Source of the DNA: Leisingera coralii
GTDB lineage: Bacteria > Pseudomonadota > Alphaproteobacteria > Rhodobacterales > Rhodobacteraceae
Direction: 5' to 3'
DNA: 64,000 nt
Assembly: GCF_049056525.1 (NCBI RefSeq)
Contig: NZ_JBHUPT010000017.1
Location: 1 to 64,000, forward strand
A model generated the notes under the pieces. The model ran no database searches, was not told the DNA's origin, and worked only from the letters and a program-made list of their open reading frames with translations. A program made the position numbers and the translations under genes. Positions 18,011-26,759 of this stretch are shown here, piece by piece (positions within the stretch are counted from its first letter, which is position 1; every line of letters starts with the position of its first letter).

Positions 18011-18837
18011 ATGGCGGATTTCGAACAACTGGTCCTGTCCGGCGGCGGCTGCCGCTGTTTCTGGCAGGGCGGATTTCTGCATGTGGTGCAGGATGAACTG
18101 CCGTTGAGCCCCGCCCGGGTGACCGGGGTCTCCGGCGGTGCCCTGACGCTGGCCGGGTTCCTGGCGGGCCGCGGCGAGCGGGTGCTGGCGGAGATGAAGG
18201 AGGCCTTCCGCAAGGCCCCAGCAACATCAGCTGGCACCAGCTTGGCGAGGGCGGGCTGACCCCGCACCAGCGTGTCTATGAAGAAGTCGTCACCCGGTCG
18301 CTTGATGGCGATGCCATGGCGCGGGTGGCTGCCGGGCCGCAGGCGCAGATCCTGATCGGCCATCCGCCCTCGGACCGCTGGGTGCGGCTGACCGGCAGCC
18401 TGGCGACGATGGCCTATGAGGCGGAGCTGCACCTGATCGGCTCGCCGCATTTCAACTGGGCGGAGCGGCTGGGTGTGACCTCCAGCCTGGTGGACGCCAA
18501 TGAGGCGGCGCGGGACGGCAGGTTGGCCGATCTGGTGCGATTCGCCGCCACCATCCCGCCGGTGTTCGAGCCGCCGCGCTGGCACGGGCGGGCGGTGATC
18601 GACGGCGGCATGGCCGATCAGGCGCCGATGCCAGAGCCGGATGATGGGCGCACCCTGGTGCTGCTGACCCGCAACTACAAACGCCTGCCGGAGGTGGCGG
18701 GGCGGCTGTATGTTGCACCCGCGGAAGAGGTGCCCGCGGACAAGATCGACTTCACCGATCCTGAGAAGATCCAGGCGACCTGGGACGCGGGGCTTGCGGC
18801 AGGCGAAGCGTTTCTTCGGGAGGCCGCCGCGGAGTAA
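18011..18837 (+). pseudogene. Patatin-like phospholipase, frameshifted
   Basis: The first frame (18011-18259) encodes the start of a patatin domain: LVLSGGGCRCFWQGG (oxyanion-hole glycines) and the nucleophile elbow GVSGG. It then runs out of frame. The remaining two thirds continue in the next frame (from about 18220 to 18837) as NISWHQLGEGGLTPHQRVYEE and end with the catalytic Asp motif DGG. Restoring one base in the C4 run at 18216-18219 would join the halves into a protein of about 275 residues. So this is either a real one-base deletion or a homopolymer sequencing error. It follows pccR by 43 bp on the same strand. Lipid acyl hydrolase activity would be expected if intact. Confidence 0.8.
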
Positions 18838-18866
18838 GACCTGTGGCTGCTGCCCGGCACTGTACC

Positions 18867-18886
18867 GCCTTATGAGGCGAGCTGAG
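18867..18886 (+). repeat. Imperfect 20-bp direct repeat, copy 2
   Basis: Lies 30 bp after the patatin-like gene and differs from the pccR-end copy (17949-17968) at two positions. Confidence 0.5.
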
Positions 18887-18914
18887 ACCGGCCCGCGGAA
18901 ATACGGGGGAAATG

Positions 18915-19175
18915 TCAGCCGCGCAGGCGGTCCAGCAGGCGGATCAGCAGGGCGCGTTCCGCCTGAACGGCCGCGTCCGGCGGCTGTTTGGACTGATCCT
19001 TTGGGGCTGGCTGCCACTGGCGCACGCGGCCAGGTGCAGGTTTCTCCTCCTCGGCACGCACCGCCGTGTCTGCCCGGATCACGCTTCGGACCGCTGCAAG
19101 GATTTCTGCGTCGGAGGTTTCGGCCGGCTTCCCCTCAATCTCCTGCCAAAGCCCCGGCTGATAGGTGTGTCCCAT
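18915..19175 (-). CDS. Hypothetical protein
   Basis: An 86-residue soluble protein starting MGHTYQPGLWQEIEGKPAE and ending in a basic helix (ERALLIRLLDRLRG). The middle is polar and probably disordered. The ATG at 19175 was preferred over an upstream in-frame start because GAGGGAG lies in the right place before it. It converges on the patatin-like pseudogene. I do not recognise the family. Confidence 0.55.
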   Translation of the reverse strand: MGHTYQPGLWQEIEGKPAETSDAEILAAVRSVIRADTAVRAEEEKPAPGRVRQWQPAPKDQSKQPPDAAVQAERALLIRLLDRLRG

Positions 19176-19424
19176 ACGGTTGCTCCCTCGCACACTACTT
19201 CGCAGCAGCCGGTCTGAGGCCAAACCTGAGCTGCAGTCTGAAAATAGCGCCTTCGGTCATAATTTTGACGAATTTGCCTTAAATTCACCAAAATCGCCTC
19301 ATTTCCTGGAGGGATTCATAAACATTGGCCGGTCTGCGCAGCATTGTCGCCGGTTTGCGATCAATCCGGCCGCCGCGAATCGCATGGCGGCCAAGGCGCT
19401 GACGGGTGCGCCCGCCCCGGATGC

Positions 19425-19450
19425 AAAAAGAGGCGCCGCAGGCGCCCCTT
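19425..19450 (-). terminator. Rho-independent terminator after the DUF465 gene
   Basis: On the minus strand GGGGCGCC-TGC-GGCGCCTC is followed directly by TTTTT, a classical intrinsic terminator starting about 20 nt past the stop. Confidence 0.8.
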
Positions 19451-19473
19451 TCCTAACTCGGTATCTGCCGGCC

Positions 19474-19713
19474 TCACGCCTTGGACAGGATCCCCCAGAT
19501 CTCGTCCTTCAGCGCGGCGCGCTGTTTGCGCATGTCGGTCTCGGCCTGGCTGCTGACCGGCTCCACGTTGGTTTCCGCCCGGTGCACGGCGCGGTTCACC
19601 GCGTGGTAGTCTTCCGCCAGCTTGGCGAAATGCGCGTCGGACTGTTTCAGCTCGCTCATCAGCGCGGCTTTTTCCGGGAATTCCTCGGCCAGCTCATGGG
19701 GAGTATTGGACAC
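19474..19713 (-). CDS. YdcH-like DUF465 protein
   Basis: A 79-residue helical protein with the DUF465 pattern: ELAEEFPEKAALMSELKQSDAHFAKLAEDYHAVNRAVHRAE, then an Arg/Lys-rich second helix ending LKDEIWGIL. Family members are short helical hairpins of unknown role found throughout proteobacteria, probably cytoplasmic. It is single-gene in context and has its own terminator. Confidence 0.88.
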   Translation of the reverse strand: MSNTPHELAEEFPEKAALMSELKQSDAHFAKLAEDYHAVNRAVHRAETNVEPVSSQAETDMRKQRAALKDEIWGILSKA

Positions 19714-19834
19714 CTGCTCGCTCCTTCTTCCTAGGGTCGCTTGCAGATTATGCCGGCCCCTGCCCCGCCACTTTGACGCGGATCAAAAGATGTGCGCGGC
19801 GCGCTGATTTTCAGAAAGAATTTCTGCGGAAAGT

Positions 19835-19870
19835 AAGCCGCCCGCACAAAGGGGAGGTGGCGGGCGGCTT
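19835..19870 (-). terminator. Hairpin after betA
   Basis: AAGCCGCCCGC (19835-19845) pairs perfectly with GCGGGCGGCTT (19860-19870) around a 14-nt loop, about 18 bp after the betA stop. The T-rich stretch that follows on the minus strand is weak. It probably ends the bet operon. Confidence 0.6.
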
Positions 19871-19888
19871 GCTGGCTCGGCAGCAGGA

Positions 19889-21550
19889 TCAGCGCTGCGC
19901 TTCGCGCCAGTTCGGGTTGAACCACGGCTCTGCGTTCGAGGACGGCAGGCGGCGGCCCAGGATGTGGTCGGAGGCCTTCTCGCCGGTCATGATCGAGGGG
20001 CCGTTGAGGTTGCCGTTGGTGATGCGCGGGAAGATCGAGCTGTCGGCGACCCGCAGGCCGTCGACGCCGATGACGCGGCATTCCGGGTCGACCACCGACA
20101 TCGGATCGTCCGCGGCGCCCATCTTGCAGGTGCCGCAGGGATGATAGGCGCTTTCCACGTGCTCGCGCAGGAAGCTGTCGATCTCGTCGTCGGTCTGCAC
20201 GTCCGCGCCCGGCTGGATCTCGTGCTTGACGAAGGGCTTCATGGCGTCCTGGCCAAAGATTTCACGCGTCAGGCGCACGCATTTGCGGAAGTCGATCCAG
20301 TCCTGCTCTGTCGACATGTAGTTGAACAGGATGTTCGGGGCGTCCTTGGGGTCGGCAGAGGCCAGCGTGACCTCGCCGCGCGAAGGCGAGCGCATCGGGC
20401 CGACGTGGGCCTGGAAGCCGTGGCCCTCTGCCGCCGCCTGGCCGTCGTAGCGGACCGCGATGGGCAGGAAGTGGTACTGGATGTCCGGGTAATCCACGCC
20501 CTTGTCGGAGCGGATGAAGGCGGCGCTTTCGAACTGGTTCGAAGCGCCCAGGCCGGTCTTGGTGAACATCCACTGGGCCCCGACCAGGCCTTTGCCGAAC
20601 AGGTTCCAGTATTTGAACAGGGTGATCGGCTGCTTGCAGGCGAACTGGAAGTAGAATTCCAGGTGGTCCTGCAGATTCTGGCCGACGCCGGGGCGGTCGG
20701 CGACCACGTCGATGCCATGCTCGGCCAGGTGCTTGGCCGGGCCGATGCCCGAGAGCATCAGCATCTTGGGGGAGTTCAGCGAGGACGCGGCCAGGATCAC
20801 CTCGGCGTTTGCACGGATCACCTCGACCTTGCCGCCGCGCTCGATCTCGACGCCGGTGGCGCGGCCGTCCTCGATCACCACCTTGCGGGCGAAGGCGCGG
20901 ATCAGGTCGCAGTTTTCACGCTTGAGCGCGGGCTTCAGATAGGCGTTGGCGGCGGACCAGCGGCGGCCCTTGTAGACCGTCATCTCCATCGGGCCGAAGC
21001 CCTCCTGCTGCTCGCCGTTGTAGTCGGAGGTGACCGGGTAGCCGGCCTGCTCACCCGCCTTGACGAAAGCGTCGTGCAGCGGGTTGTCGCGGGGGCCGCG
21101 GGTCACATGCAGCGGGCCGTCCTTGCCGCGCCAGTCCGGGTCGCCGCCGTGGCCGCGGTCGTTCCAGGTTTCCATGCGCTTGAAGTACGGGAGCACGTCG
21201 GCATAGGACCAGCCGGCAGCACCCGACTCGGCCCAGTGGTTGTAGTCGCCCGCGTGGCCGCGCACATAGACCATGCCGTTGATCGAGGAGGAGCCGCCGA
21301 TCACCTTGCCGCGCGGGCAGACCAGTTCGCGGCCGCCCAGGTGCGGCTCGGGCTGGGATTTGTAGCCCCAGTCGTAAAGCGGCATGTTCATCGGGTAGCT
21401 GAGCGCGCCCGGCATCTGGATAAACGGCCCGGCATCGGTGCCGCCGTGTTCGATCACCAGGACCTTCTTGCCGGCCTCGCTGAGCCGGTAGGCCATGGCA
21501 CAACCGGCAGAGCCGGCCCCGACAATCACATAATCCGCGTTCATTTCCAT
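19889..21550 (-). CDS. betA: Choline dehydrogenase
   Basis: FAD-dependent GMC oxidoreductase oxidising choline to betaine aldehyde, usually membrane-associated. The 553 residues start with the FAD Rossmann motif YVIVGAGSAGCAMAYRL, followed by the GMC signature GGSSSINGMVYVRG. Near the C terminus are YHPCGTCKMG (active-site His) and ITNGNLNGPSIMTGEK. Two close starts (MEMN or MN) are possible. It is the last gene of the transporter-betC-betB-betA unit, 101 bp after betB. Confidence 0.96.
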   Translation of the reverse strand: MEMNADYVIVGAGSAGCAMAYRLSEAGKKVLVIEHGGTDAGPFIQMPGALSYPMNMPLYDWGYKSQPEPHLGGRELVCPRGKVIGGSSSINGMVYVRGHAGDYNHWAESGAAGWSYADVLPYFKRMETWNDRGHGGDPDWRGKDGPLHVTRGPRDNPLHDAFVKAGEQAGYPVTSDYNGEQQEGFGPMEMTVYKGRRWSAANAYLKPALKRENCDLIRAFARKVVIEDGRATGVEIERGGKVEVIRANAEVILAASSLNSPKMLMLSGIGPAKHLAEHGIDVVADRPGVGQNLQDHLEFYFQFACKQPITLFKYWNLFGKGLVGAQWMFTKTGLGASNQFESAAFIRSDKGVDYPDIQYHFLPIAVRYDGQAAAEGHGFQAHVGPMRSPSRGEVTLASADPKDAPNILFNYMSTEQDWIDFRKCVRLTREIFGQDAMKPFVKHEIQPGADVQTDDEIDSFLREHVESAYHPCGTCKMGAADDPMSVVDPECRVIGVDGLRVADSSIFPRITNGNLNGPSIMTGEKASDHILGRRLPSSNAEPWFNPNWREAQR

Positions 21551-21651
21551 TCTCCATCCGGCAGCCGGAAGATCTGGACTGCTGCCGTTTTCTTCAGATT
21601 GGGCGGGCGCGCGGGGCGCCCTGCCCGGCCGTTGCTTTCAGGCAGCGCCGA

Positions 21652-23109
21652 TCAGAACGCCGCTTCGACGTCGCCCATGCGGACGTAGACGGATTTCACC
21701 TGGCTGAAGTGCTTGATCGCCTCTTTCGAGTTCTCGCGCCCCACGCCGGAGGCCTTCACGCCGCCGAACGGCGCCTCGACCGGCGCGTCGTTGTAGGAGT
21801 TGATGAAGCAGCTGCCGGCCTCCAACTGGCCGATCACCCGGTGGGCGCGGCTGAAGTCGTTGGTGAAGACGCCGGCGGACAGGCCGAACTCGGTGTCATT
21901 GGCGCGGGCGATCACCTCTTCCTCGGTGTCGAAGTCGAGGACGGACATCACCGGGCCGAAGATTTCCTCGCGCGCGATGGTCATATCGTCGGTCACATCG
22001 GCAAAGACGGTGGGCTCAACGAAGAAGCCCGGCATGTCGGCGCGGTTGCCGCCGCAGACCAGGCGGGCGCCCTCTGCCTTGCCCTTTTCGATGTAGCCCA
22101 GCACGATGTTCATCTGGTTCTCGGAGACCATCGGGCCGAAGCTGGTGGCCTCGTCCTGCGGGTCGCCCAGCACGGCAGCGCCGGTGCGCTCCGCCAGGCG
22201 GGCCAGGAACTTCTCCTTGATGCCTTTCTGGACGAACACGCGGGTGCCGTTCGAGCAGACCTGGCCGGAGGAGTAGAAGTTGCCGTTGATGGCGCCGCCG
22301 ACGGCGTTTTCAACGTCGGCGTCATCAAAGATGATCAGCGGCGACTTGCCGCCCAGCTCCATGGTGACGTGCTTCATGCCTTCTGCGGCGGCGGCATAGA
22401 CCTTCTTGCCGGTCGGCACCGAGCCGGTCAGCGAGACCTTGTCGACGCGCGGATCGGTGACCAGCGCGCCGCCGACCTCGCCCATGCCCTGGATCACGTT
22501 ATAGATACCGGCGGGTGCACCGGCCTCATGCAGGATCTCGGCCACCTTCAGGGCGCAGAGCGGGGTGGTCTCGGAGGGTTTGAACACCATCGAGTTGCCG
22601 CAGGCCAGCGCGGGCGCGCCTTTCCAGCAGGCGATCTGGGTCGGGTAGTTCCAGGCGCCGATGCCCACACACAGGCCCAGCGCCTCGCGCACGGTGTAGA
22701 CCCAGTCCTCGCCCATCGGGATGTGCTCGCCGGTCAGCGAGCCTGCCAGGCCGCCGAAGTATTCCAGCGCGTCGGCGCCGGAGGTGGCGTCGGCCACCAG
22801 GGTTTCCTGCAGCGGCTTGCCGGTGTCGTAGGTTTCCAGAACGCTGAGTTCATGGTTGCGCTCGCGCATGATGTCGGCGGCGCGGCGCAGGATGCGGCCG
22901 CGCTCGGTGCCGGTCATCTTGGCCCATGCCTTCTGGGCTTCCTTGGCGGTGGACAGCGCCTGCTCCACGATGGCCGGGGTGGCAGCGTAGACGGTGGCGA
23001 TCTGCTCGCCGGTGGCGGCATAGATCACCGGGATCGGGGTGCCTGCGGTGTCTTCGACGTATTCGCCGTTGATGAAGTGGCTGGCCTTGGGCTGTGCGGG
23101 ATGTGTCAT
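21652..23109 (-). CDS. betB: Betaine aldehyde dehydrogenase
   Basis: NAD(P)-dependent oxidation of betaine aldehyde to glycine betaine. The 485 residues are full length. Visible ALDH motifs are VSLTGSVPTGKKV (coenzyme site), VTMELGGKSPLI (catalytic Glu) and SSGQVCSNGTRV (nucleophilic Cys). IGAWNYPTQIACWKGAPALA is typical of the BetB subfamily. It lies between betC (57 bp upstream) and betA on the same strand and is part of the same osmoprotectant pathway. Confidence 0.96.
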   Translation of the reverse strand: MTHPAQPKASHFINGEYVEDTAGTPIPVIYAATGEQIATVYAATPAIVEQALSTAKEAQKAWAKMTGTERGRILRRAADIMRERNHELSVLETYDTGKPLQETLVADATSGADALEYFGGLAGSLTGEHIPMGEDWVYTVREALGLCVGIGAWNYPTQIACWKGAPALACGNSMVFKPSETTPLCALKVAEILHEAGAPAGIYNVIQGMGEVGGALVTDPRVDKVSLTGSVPTGKKVYAAAAEGMKHVTMELGGKSPLIIFDDADVENAVGGAINGNFYSSGQVCSNGTRVFVQKGIKEKFLARLAERTGAAVLGDPQDEATSFGPMVSENQMNIVLGYIEKGKAEGARLVCGGNRADMPGFFVEPTVFADVTDDMTIAREEIFGPVMSVLDFDTEEEVIARANDTEFGLSAGVFTNDFSRAHRVIGQLEAGSCFINSYNDAPVEAPFGGVKASGVGRENSKEAIKHFSQVKSVYVRMGDVEAAF

Positions 23110-23166
23110 GTTGTGTGTCTCCAGCGGGGGTCTTCAGCAGGGGGAGATGCTGAACGGTTGCTAAGG

Positions 23167-24675
23167 TTATTCGCCGCGGGGAAAGCGTTTGCTTTCCTCG
23201 AGGTTGTCGAGATTCATGTGGTTGCGCATGTAGCGCTCGGAGGCCTTTTGCAGCGGCTGGTAGTCCCAGGGGTAATAGCCGCCCTGGCGCAGGGCCTCGT
23301 AGACGACCCAGCGGCGGGCCTGGCTGGCGCGCACATCTGCGTCGAAGGTTTCCAGGTTCCAGCGCGCCTCCGACTTGGCGCGCAGGGTCTGCAGGGTGCC
23401 GGCATGGGCCGGGTCCTCTGCCAGGTTGGTCAGTTCGTGCGGGTCGGCTTCCAGATCGAACAGCTGATCGGGGTCCAGGGCGCAGCGGTTGTACTTCCAC
23501 TTGCCGTAGCGCATGGAGACCAGCGGCGCGTAAGACGCCTCTGCCGCGTATTCCATCAGCACCGGCGCGCTGCGTTCGGTTCCGGTGGCCAGCGGCACCA
23601 GGCTGTGGCCGTCGGTCCAGGGCTCGATCTCGCCCATGTCGACACCGGCCAGCGCGCCCAGCGTCGGGGTCACATCGATGGTGGAGACCGGCGTGTCGAT
23701 ACGGCCCGCGGGCAGGTCCGGCGCGGAGATCATCAGCGGCACCCGGGCGGAGCCCTCGTAGAAATTCATTTTGAACCACAACCCGCGCTCGCCCAGCATG
23801 TCGCCGTGGTCGGAGACAAACAGGATGATCGCCTCCTGCCTTGTGGTCTCCAGCACGTTCAGGATCTCGCCGATCTTGTCGTCCAGATAGGAGATATTGG
23901 CGAAATAGGCGCGGCGGGAACGGCGGATGTCCTCTTCGGTGATGTCGAAGCTGCGCCAGTCGTTGGCGTCAAAGATCCGCTGCGCGTGGGGGTCGTGGTC
24001 CTCGTATGCCTTGGCGGGGACTTCGGGCAGCAGGTGCTCGCAGTCCTCATAGAGGTCCCAGTATTTGCGGCGCGCGACGTAAGGGTCGTGCGGGTGGGTG
24101 AAGGAGACGGTGACGCACCAGGGGCGGCCGTCCAGCCCGCGCGACAGCTCATAGAGCTTGGCGGTGGCGTTGTAGGCGACCTCGTCGTCGTATTCCATCT
24201 GGTTGGAGGTCTCCGCCACCCCCGCCCCGGTGACGGAGCCCATGTTGTGGTACCACCAGTCGATGCGCTCGCCCGGCTTGCGGTAGTCCGGGGTCCAGCC
24301 GAAGTCGGCCGGGTAGATATCGGTGGTCAGCCGGTCTTCGAACCCGTGCAGCTGATCGGGGCCGACAAAGTGCATCTTGCCCGAGAGGCAGGTGTAGTAA
24401 CCCTCGCGGCGCAGGTGGTGGGCGTAGGTCGGAATGTCGGAGCGGAATTCAGCCGCGTTGTCATAGACACCGGTGCGCGAGGGCAGCTGGCCGGACATGA
24501 AGGACGCCCGGCCCGGCGCGCAGAGCGGCGACGCGGTGTAGGCGTTGGCAAAGCGGGTGGAGCGTTCCGCCAGCTTTTTCAGGTTCGGAGCGTGCAGCCA
24601 TTCGGCGGGGCCGTCCGGGAAAAGTGTCCCATTCAATTGGTCAACCATCAGGATCAGGATATTCGGGGCACTCAT
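23167..24675 (-). CDS. betC: Choline-sulfatase
   Basis: Hydrolyses choline-O-sulfate to choline and sulfate, feeding betA/betB. The 502 residues belong to the alkaline-phosphatase-fold sulfatases. The metal-binding start NILILMVDQLNG and the sulfatase signature CAPGR (Cys52, the residue converted to formylglycine) are intact, and DHGDMLGERGLWFK carries further metal ligands. The C terminus (PWDYQPLQKASERYMRN) fits the choline-sulfatase tail. No signal peptide, so cytoplasmic; this agrees with a transporter being the first gene of the operon. Confidence 0.95.
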   Translation of the reverse strand: MSAPNILILMVDQLNGTLFPDGPAEWLHAPNLKKLAERSTRFANAYTASPLCAPGRASFMSGQLPSRTGVYDNAAEFRSDIPTYAHHLRREGYYTCLSGKMHFVGPDQLHGFEDRLTTDIYPADFGWTPDYRKPGERIDWWYHNMGSVTGAGVAETSNQMEYDDEVAYNATAKLYELSRGLDGRPWCVTVSFTHPHDPYVARRKYWDLYEDCEHLLPEVPAKAYEDHDPHAQRIFDANDWRSFDITEEDIRRSRRAYFANISYLDDKIGEILNVLETTRQEAIILFVSDHGDMLGERGLWFKMNFYEGSARVPLMISAPDLPAGRIDTPVSTIDVTPTLGALAGVDMGEIEPWTDGHSLVPLATGTERSAPVLMEYAAEASYAPLVSMRYGKWKYNRCALDPDQLFDLEADPHELTNLAEDPAHAGTLQTLRAKSEARWNLETFDADVRASQARRWVVYEALRQGGYYPWDYQPLQKASERYMRNHMNLDNLEESKRFPRGE

Positions 24676-24799
24676 CGCGGACCTCCCAGTTAAGGCGATG
24701 TTTCTTCGAAAGGCGCCCGGCAGGCCCGAAGGCGCTGCCAGGCAGTTGGTGGCTGAACCGACTATTCGGGGAAACAGAGGTCCAGCCGGGAGACCGCCC

Positions 24800-26008
24800 T
24801 TAGTGGGCTGCCTTGATCTTCTCGAAGTCGAGCACGTTTTCCTCGGGCGAGGCGTCGATGCTCATCACTTCGCTGCGCTTGGCGATCATGATGTAGGCCA
24901 GGCAGGCCACATAGATGGCGATCACGATGGTGCCGATCCACTGGATCTGCAGCCACTGGCTCTGGAAGGCCAGGGTCAGGCCGAAGAGCACAACCGCGTT
25001 GCCGAGCACGTAAGGGATGGTGCCGAAACGCTTGGCCGTCAGGTTCAGGTTGTCGGTGTAAAGGCGGATCAGCGAGTCGAAGGAGTTGACCACGAAGATG
25101 ATGCCCACCGCGACCATGGAGACGTTGATCAGCAGCGTCGTCTCAATGCTGTTCAGGTGGTAGTAGTACAGCACCGAGAACCACACACCCAGCGGGATCG
25201 ACGGGAAGATCAGCAGTGCTGCCAGCACCTGCCAGGTCTTGAGGCCGCCGACAAAGCGGGAAGTGAACTGGCCGATCATGATCGACCATGCGAACCACCA
25301 GAACAGGTAGAACTCATGGTAGTCGGTGAGCGGCAGGATGAACTTGTGGATGTTCGCGAAATAGCCGCCGATGCTGGAGGCGGTATCGGCGAACGCGCCC
25401 AGGCCCATGCCGGCATAGGCCCACATGCCCAGGATCAGCGCCATGAACAGCACGGTGGAGCCGACCGACAGGATGCGGACGTATTTGATGTCGGTGGAGG
25501 AGAAGGCGGCAAACAGGATCACCAGGAAGGTGATGACATAGAAGGCCGGGATCACCGTCTCGCCGTCGCCCATGAAAGTGGCGTAATACGGCAGGTAGAT
25601 CAGGAACAGCGCGCCGGTGAAGGCGCAGGTGCCAATGATCACGATGTTGTTGATCCACTTCACCAGCGGGATCTCGAAGAACTTCACCCGCGGTTCGATG
25701 ACGCAGAAGTAGAAGGTCGTCAGGAAGTAGAAGCCCCAGATCAGGAAGCCCCAGAAGCCGAACTCCAGCGCCAGCGGGTTGGTGAAGCCGTAGGCAGGCT
25801 CCGCCGCGGTGTCCGCATAGAGCGGGAAGTCCCAGGCCAGCGGGAACATGATCAGGCCCACGTCCAGACCGGAGGTGAACAGGATTGCGATGAAGGTGAA
25901 AAGGTGAACGGGGGTCACGCCGACGTTGCGGACGTTCCACCACTTGATCACGCAGAACGCCACCAGCGCAAAGGCCAGCAGGATCCCGAATGAGATGATT
26001 GAAGTCAT
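24800..26008 (-). CDS. BCCT-type choline/betaine transporter, short form
   Basis: A 402-residue inner-membrane protein with about ten hydrophobic segments. The segment FWWFAWSIMIGQFTSRFVGG matches the conserved TM8 motif of betaine/choline/carnitine transporters (W-W-x-x-W and following R-x-x-x-G). It is shorter than usual BCCT members (about 500-700 residues) and lacks the long C-terminal sensor tail. It heads the betC-betB-betA unit and is divergent from betI, so choline-O-sulfate, choline or betaine are the likely substrates. Which one cannot be told from sequence. Confidence 0.85.
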   Translation of the reverse strand: MTSIISFGILLAFALVAFCVIKWWNVRNVGVTPVHLFTFIAILFTSGLDVGLIMFPLAWDFPLYADTAAEPAYGFTNPLALEFGFWGFLIWGFYFLTTFYFCVIEPRVKFFEIPLVKWINNIVIIGTCAFTGALFLIYLPYYATFMGDGETVIPAFYVITFLVILFAAFSSTDIKYVRILSVGSTVLFMALILGMWAYAGMGLGAFADTASSIGGYFANIHKFILPLTDYHEFYLFWWFAWSIMIGQFTSRFVGGLKTWQVLAALLIFPSIPLGVWFSVLYYYHLNSIETTLLINVSMVAVGIIFVVNSFDSLIRLYTDNLNLTAKRFGTIPYVLGNAVVLFGLTLAFQSQWLQIQWIGTIVIAIYVACLAYIMIAKRSEVMSIDASPEENVLDFEKIKAAH

Positions 26009-26092
26009 ATGTCCCTCCCATTTCCGGGCGGTTTCCGCCCTAAGACATGGGAGGAGTACATATCACAGCAGGCTGAGGCGCCAAACAGTTTT

Positions 26093-26108
26093 TTAAACGG
26101 CCATTCAA
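26093..26108. promoter_or_regulatory. Possible BetI operator
   Basis: TTAAACGG/CCATTCAA is a 16-bp imperfect palindrome (6 of 8 positions symmetric) in the 159-bp gap between the divergent transporter gene and betI. It is the best symmetric site in the gap and resembles the TTGAACG-type half-sites I associate with BetI. Confidence 0.4.
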
Positions 26109-26167
26109 GATTCGGATTCGCGAGAACAACAGTTGAAACACCGGCCCAATTGCCGCACAACTTAATC

Positions 26168-26743
26168 ATGAGCAGGAAACGCATCCGGGACATCCGCAAC
26201 GAGGAGCTGATCGAGGCCACCATCGTTGCCGTGCACAAGCGTGGTTACGGCGTTGTAACCATGGCGGAAATCGCGCGGGAGGCCGGGGCATCGGCGGCCT
26301 CGATCAACTACTATTTCGGCTCCAAGGAAGGGCTGATGGAAGCCACGATGCTGCATCTTCTGGGCAAGCTGAGGCAGGCGATGAGCGAAGGTTACGCCAC
26401 CGCGCGCACCCCGCGCGAACGGCTGTACGCGGTGATGGATGCGAACTTTGCCGACGATCTGTACACCGTTCCGCAGTGCAGCATCTGGATGCAGTTCTGG
26501 GCAAATGCCCCCTATTCGCCGCGCCTCAGCCGCCTGCACCGAATCAACCGGGCCCGGGTGCGCAGCCATTTCCTGGCCGAGCTGCGGGCCTTGCTGCCGG
26601 CGGACCGGGTGGAAACCGCACGCCAGGCGCTGCAGTGCTACATGGACGGGGTCTGGCTGCAGGCAGCGCAATCCGAGGAGCCGCTGGACCCGGAGGACGC
26701 CCGCGCCGCGGCGCACCGGGTGGTGGACCTGGTAATCCCCTGA
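26168..26743 (+). CDS. betI: TetR-family regulator, BetI
   Basis: A 191-residue repressor with a TetR helix-turn-helix at about 10-55 (ELIEATIVAVHKRGYGVVTMAEIAREAGASAASINYYFGSKEGL). The ligand domain holds SIWMQFWANAPYSPRLSRLHRINRAR, which is characteristic of BetI. BetI represses bet genes and releases DNA when choline is present. The ATG at 26168 was chosen because the HTH starts right after it; the in-frame upstream extension is not family-like. It is divergent from the transporter-betCBA unit it should control. Confidence 0.93.
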   Translation: MSRKRIRDIRNEELIEATIVAVHKRGYGVVTMAEIAREAGASAASINYYFGSKEGLMEATMLHLLGKLRQAMSEGYATARTPRERLYAVMDANFADDLYTVPQCSIWMQFWANAPYSPRLSRLHRINRARVRSHFLAELRALLPADRVETARQALQCYMDGVWLQAAQSEEPLDPEDARAAAHRVVDLVIP

Positions 26744-26759
26744 AACCTGCCGGAAGGCC

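Noticed and set aside
21709..24693. 994-codon plus-strand ORF opposite betB and betC
   Set aside because: It is a mirror of the high-GC codon pattern; the minus strand carries clear ALDH and sulfatase families over the same bases, and the plus frame has no family motif.
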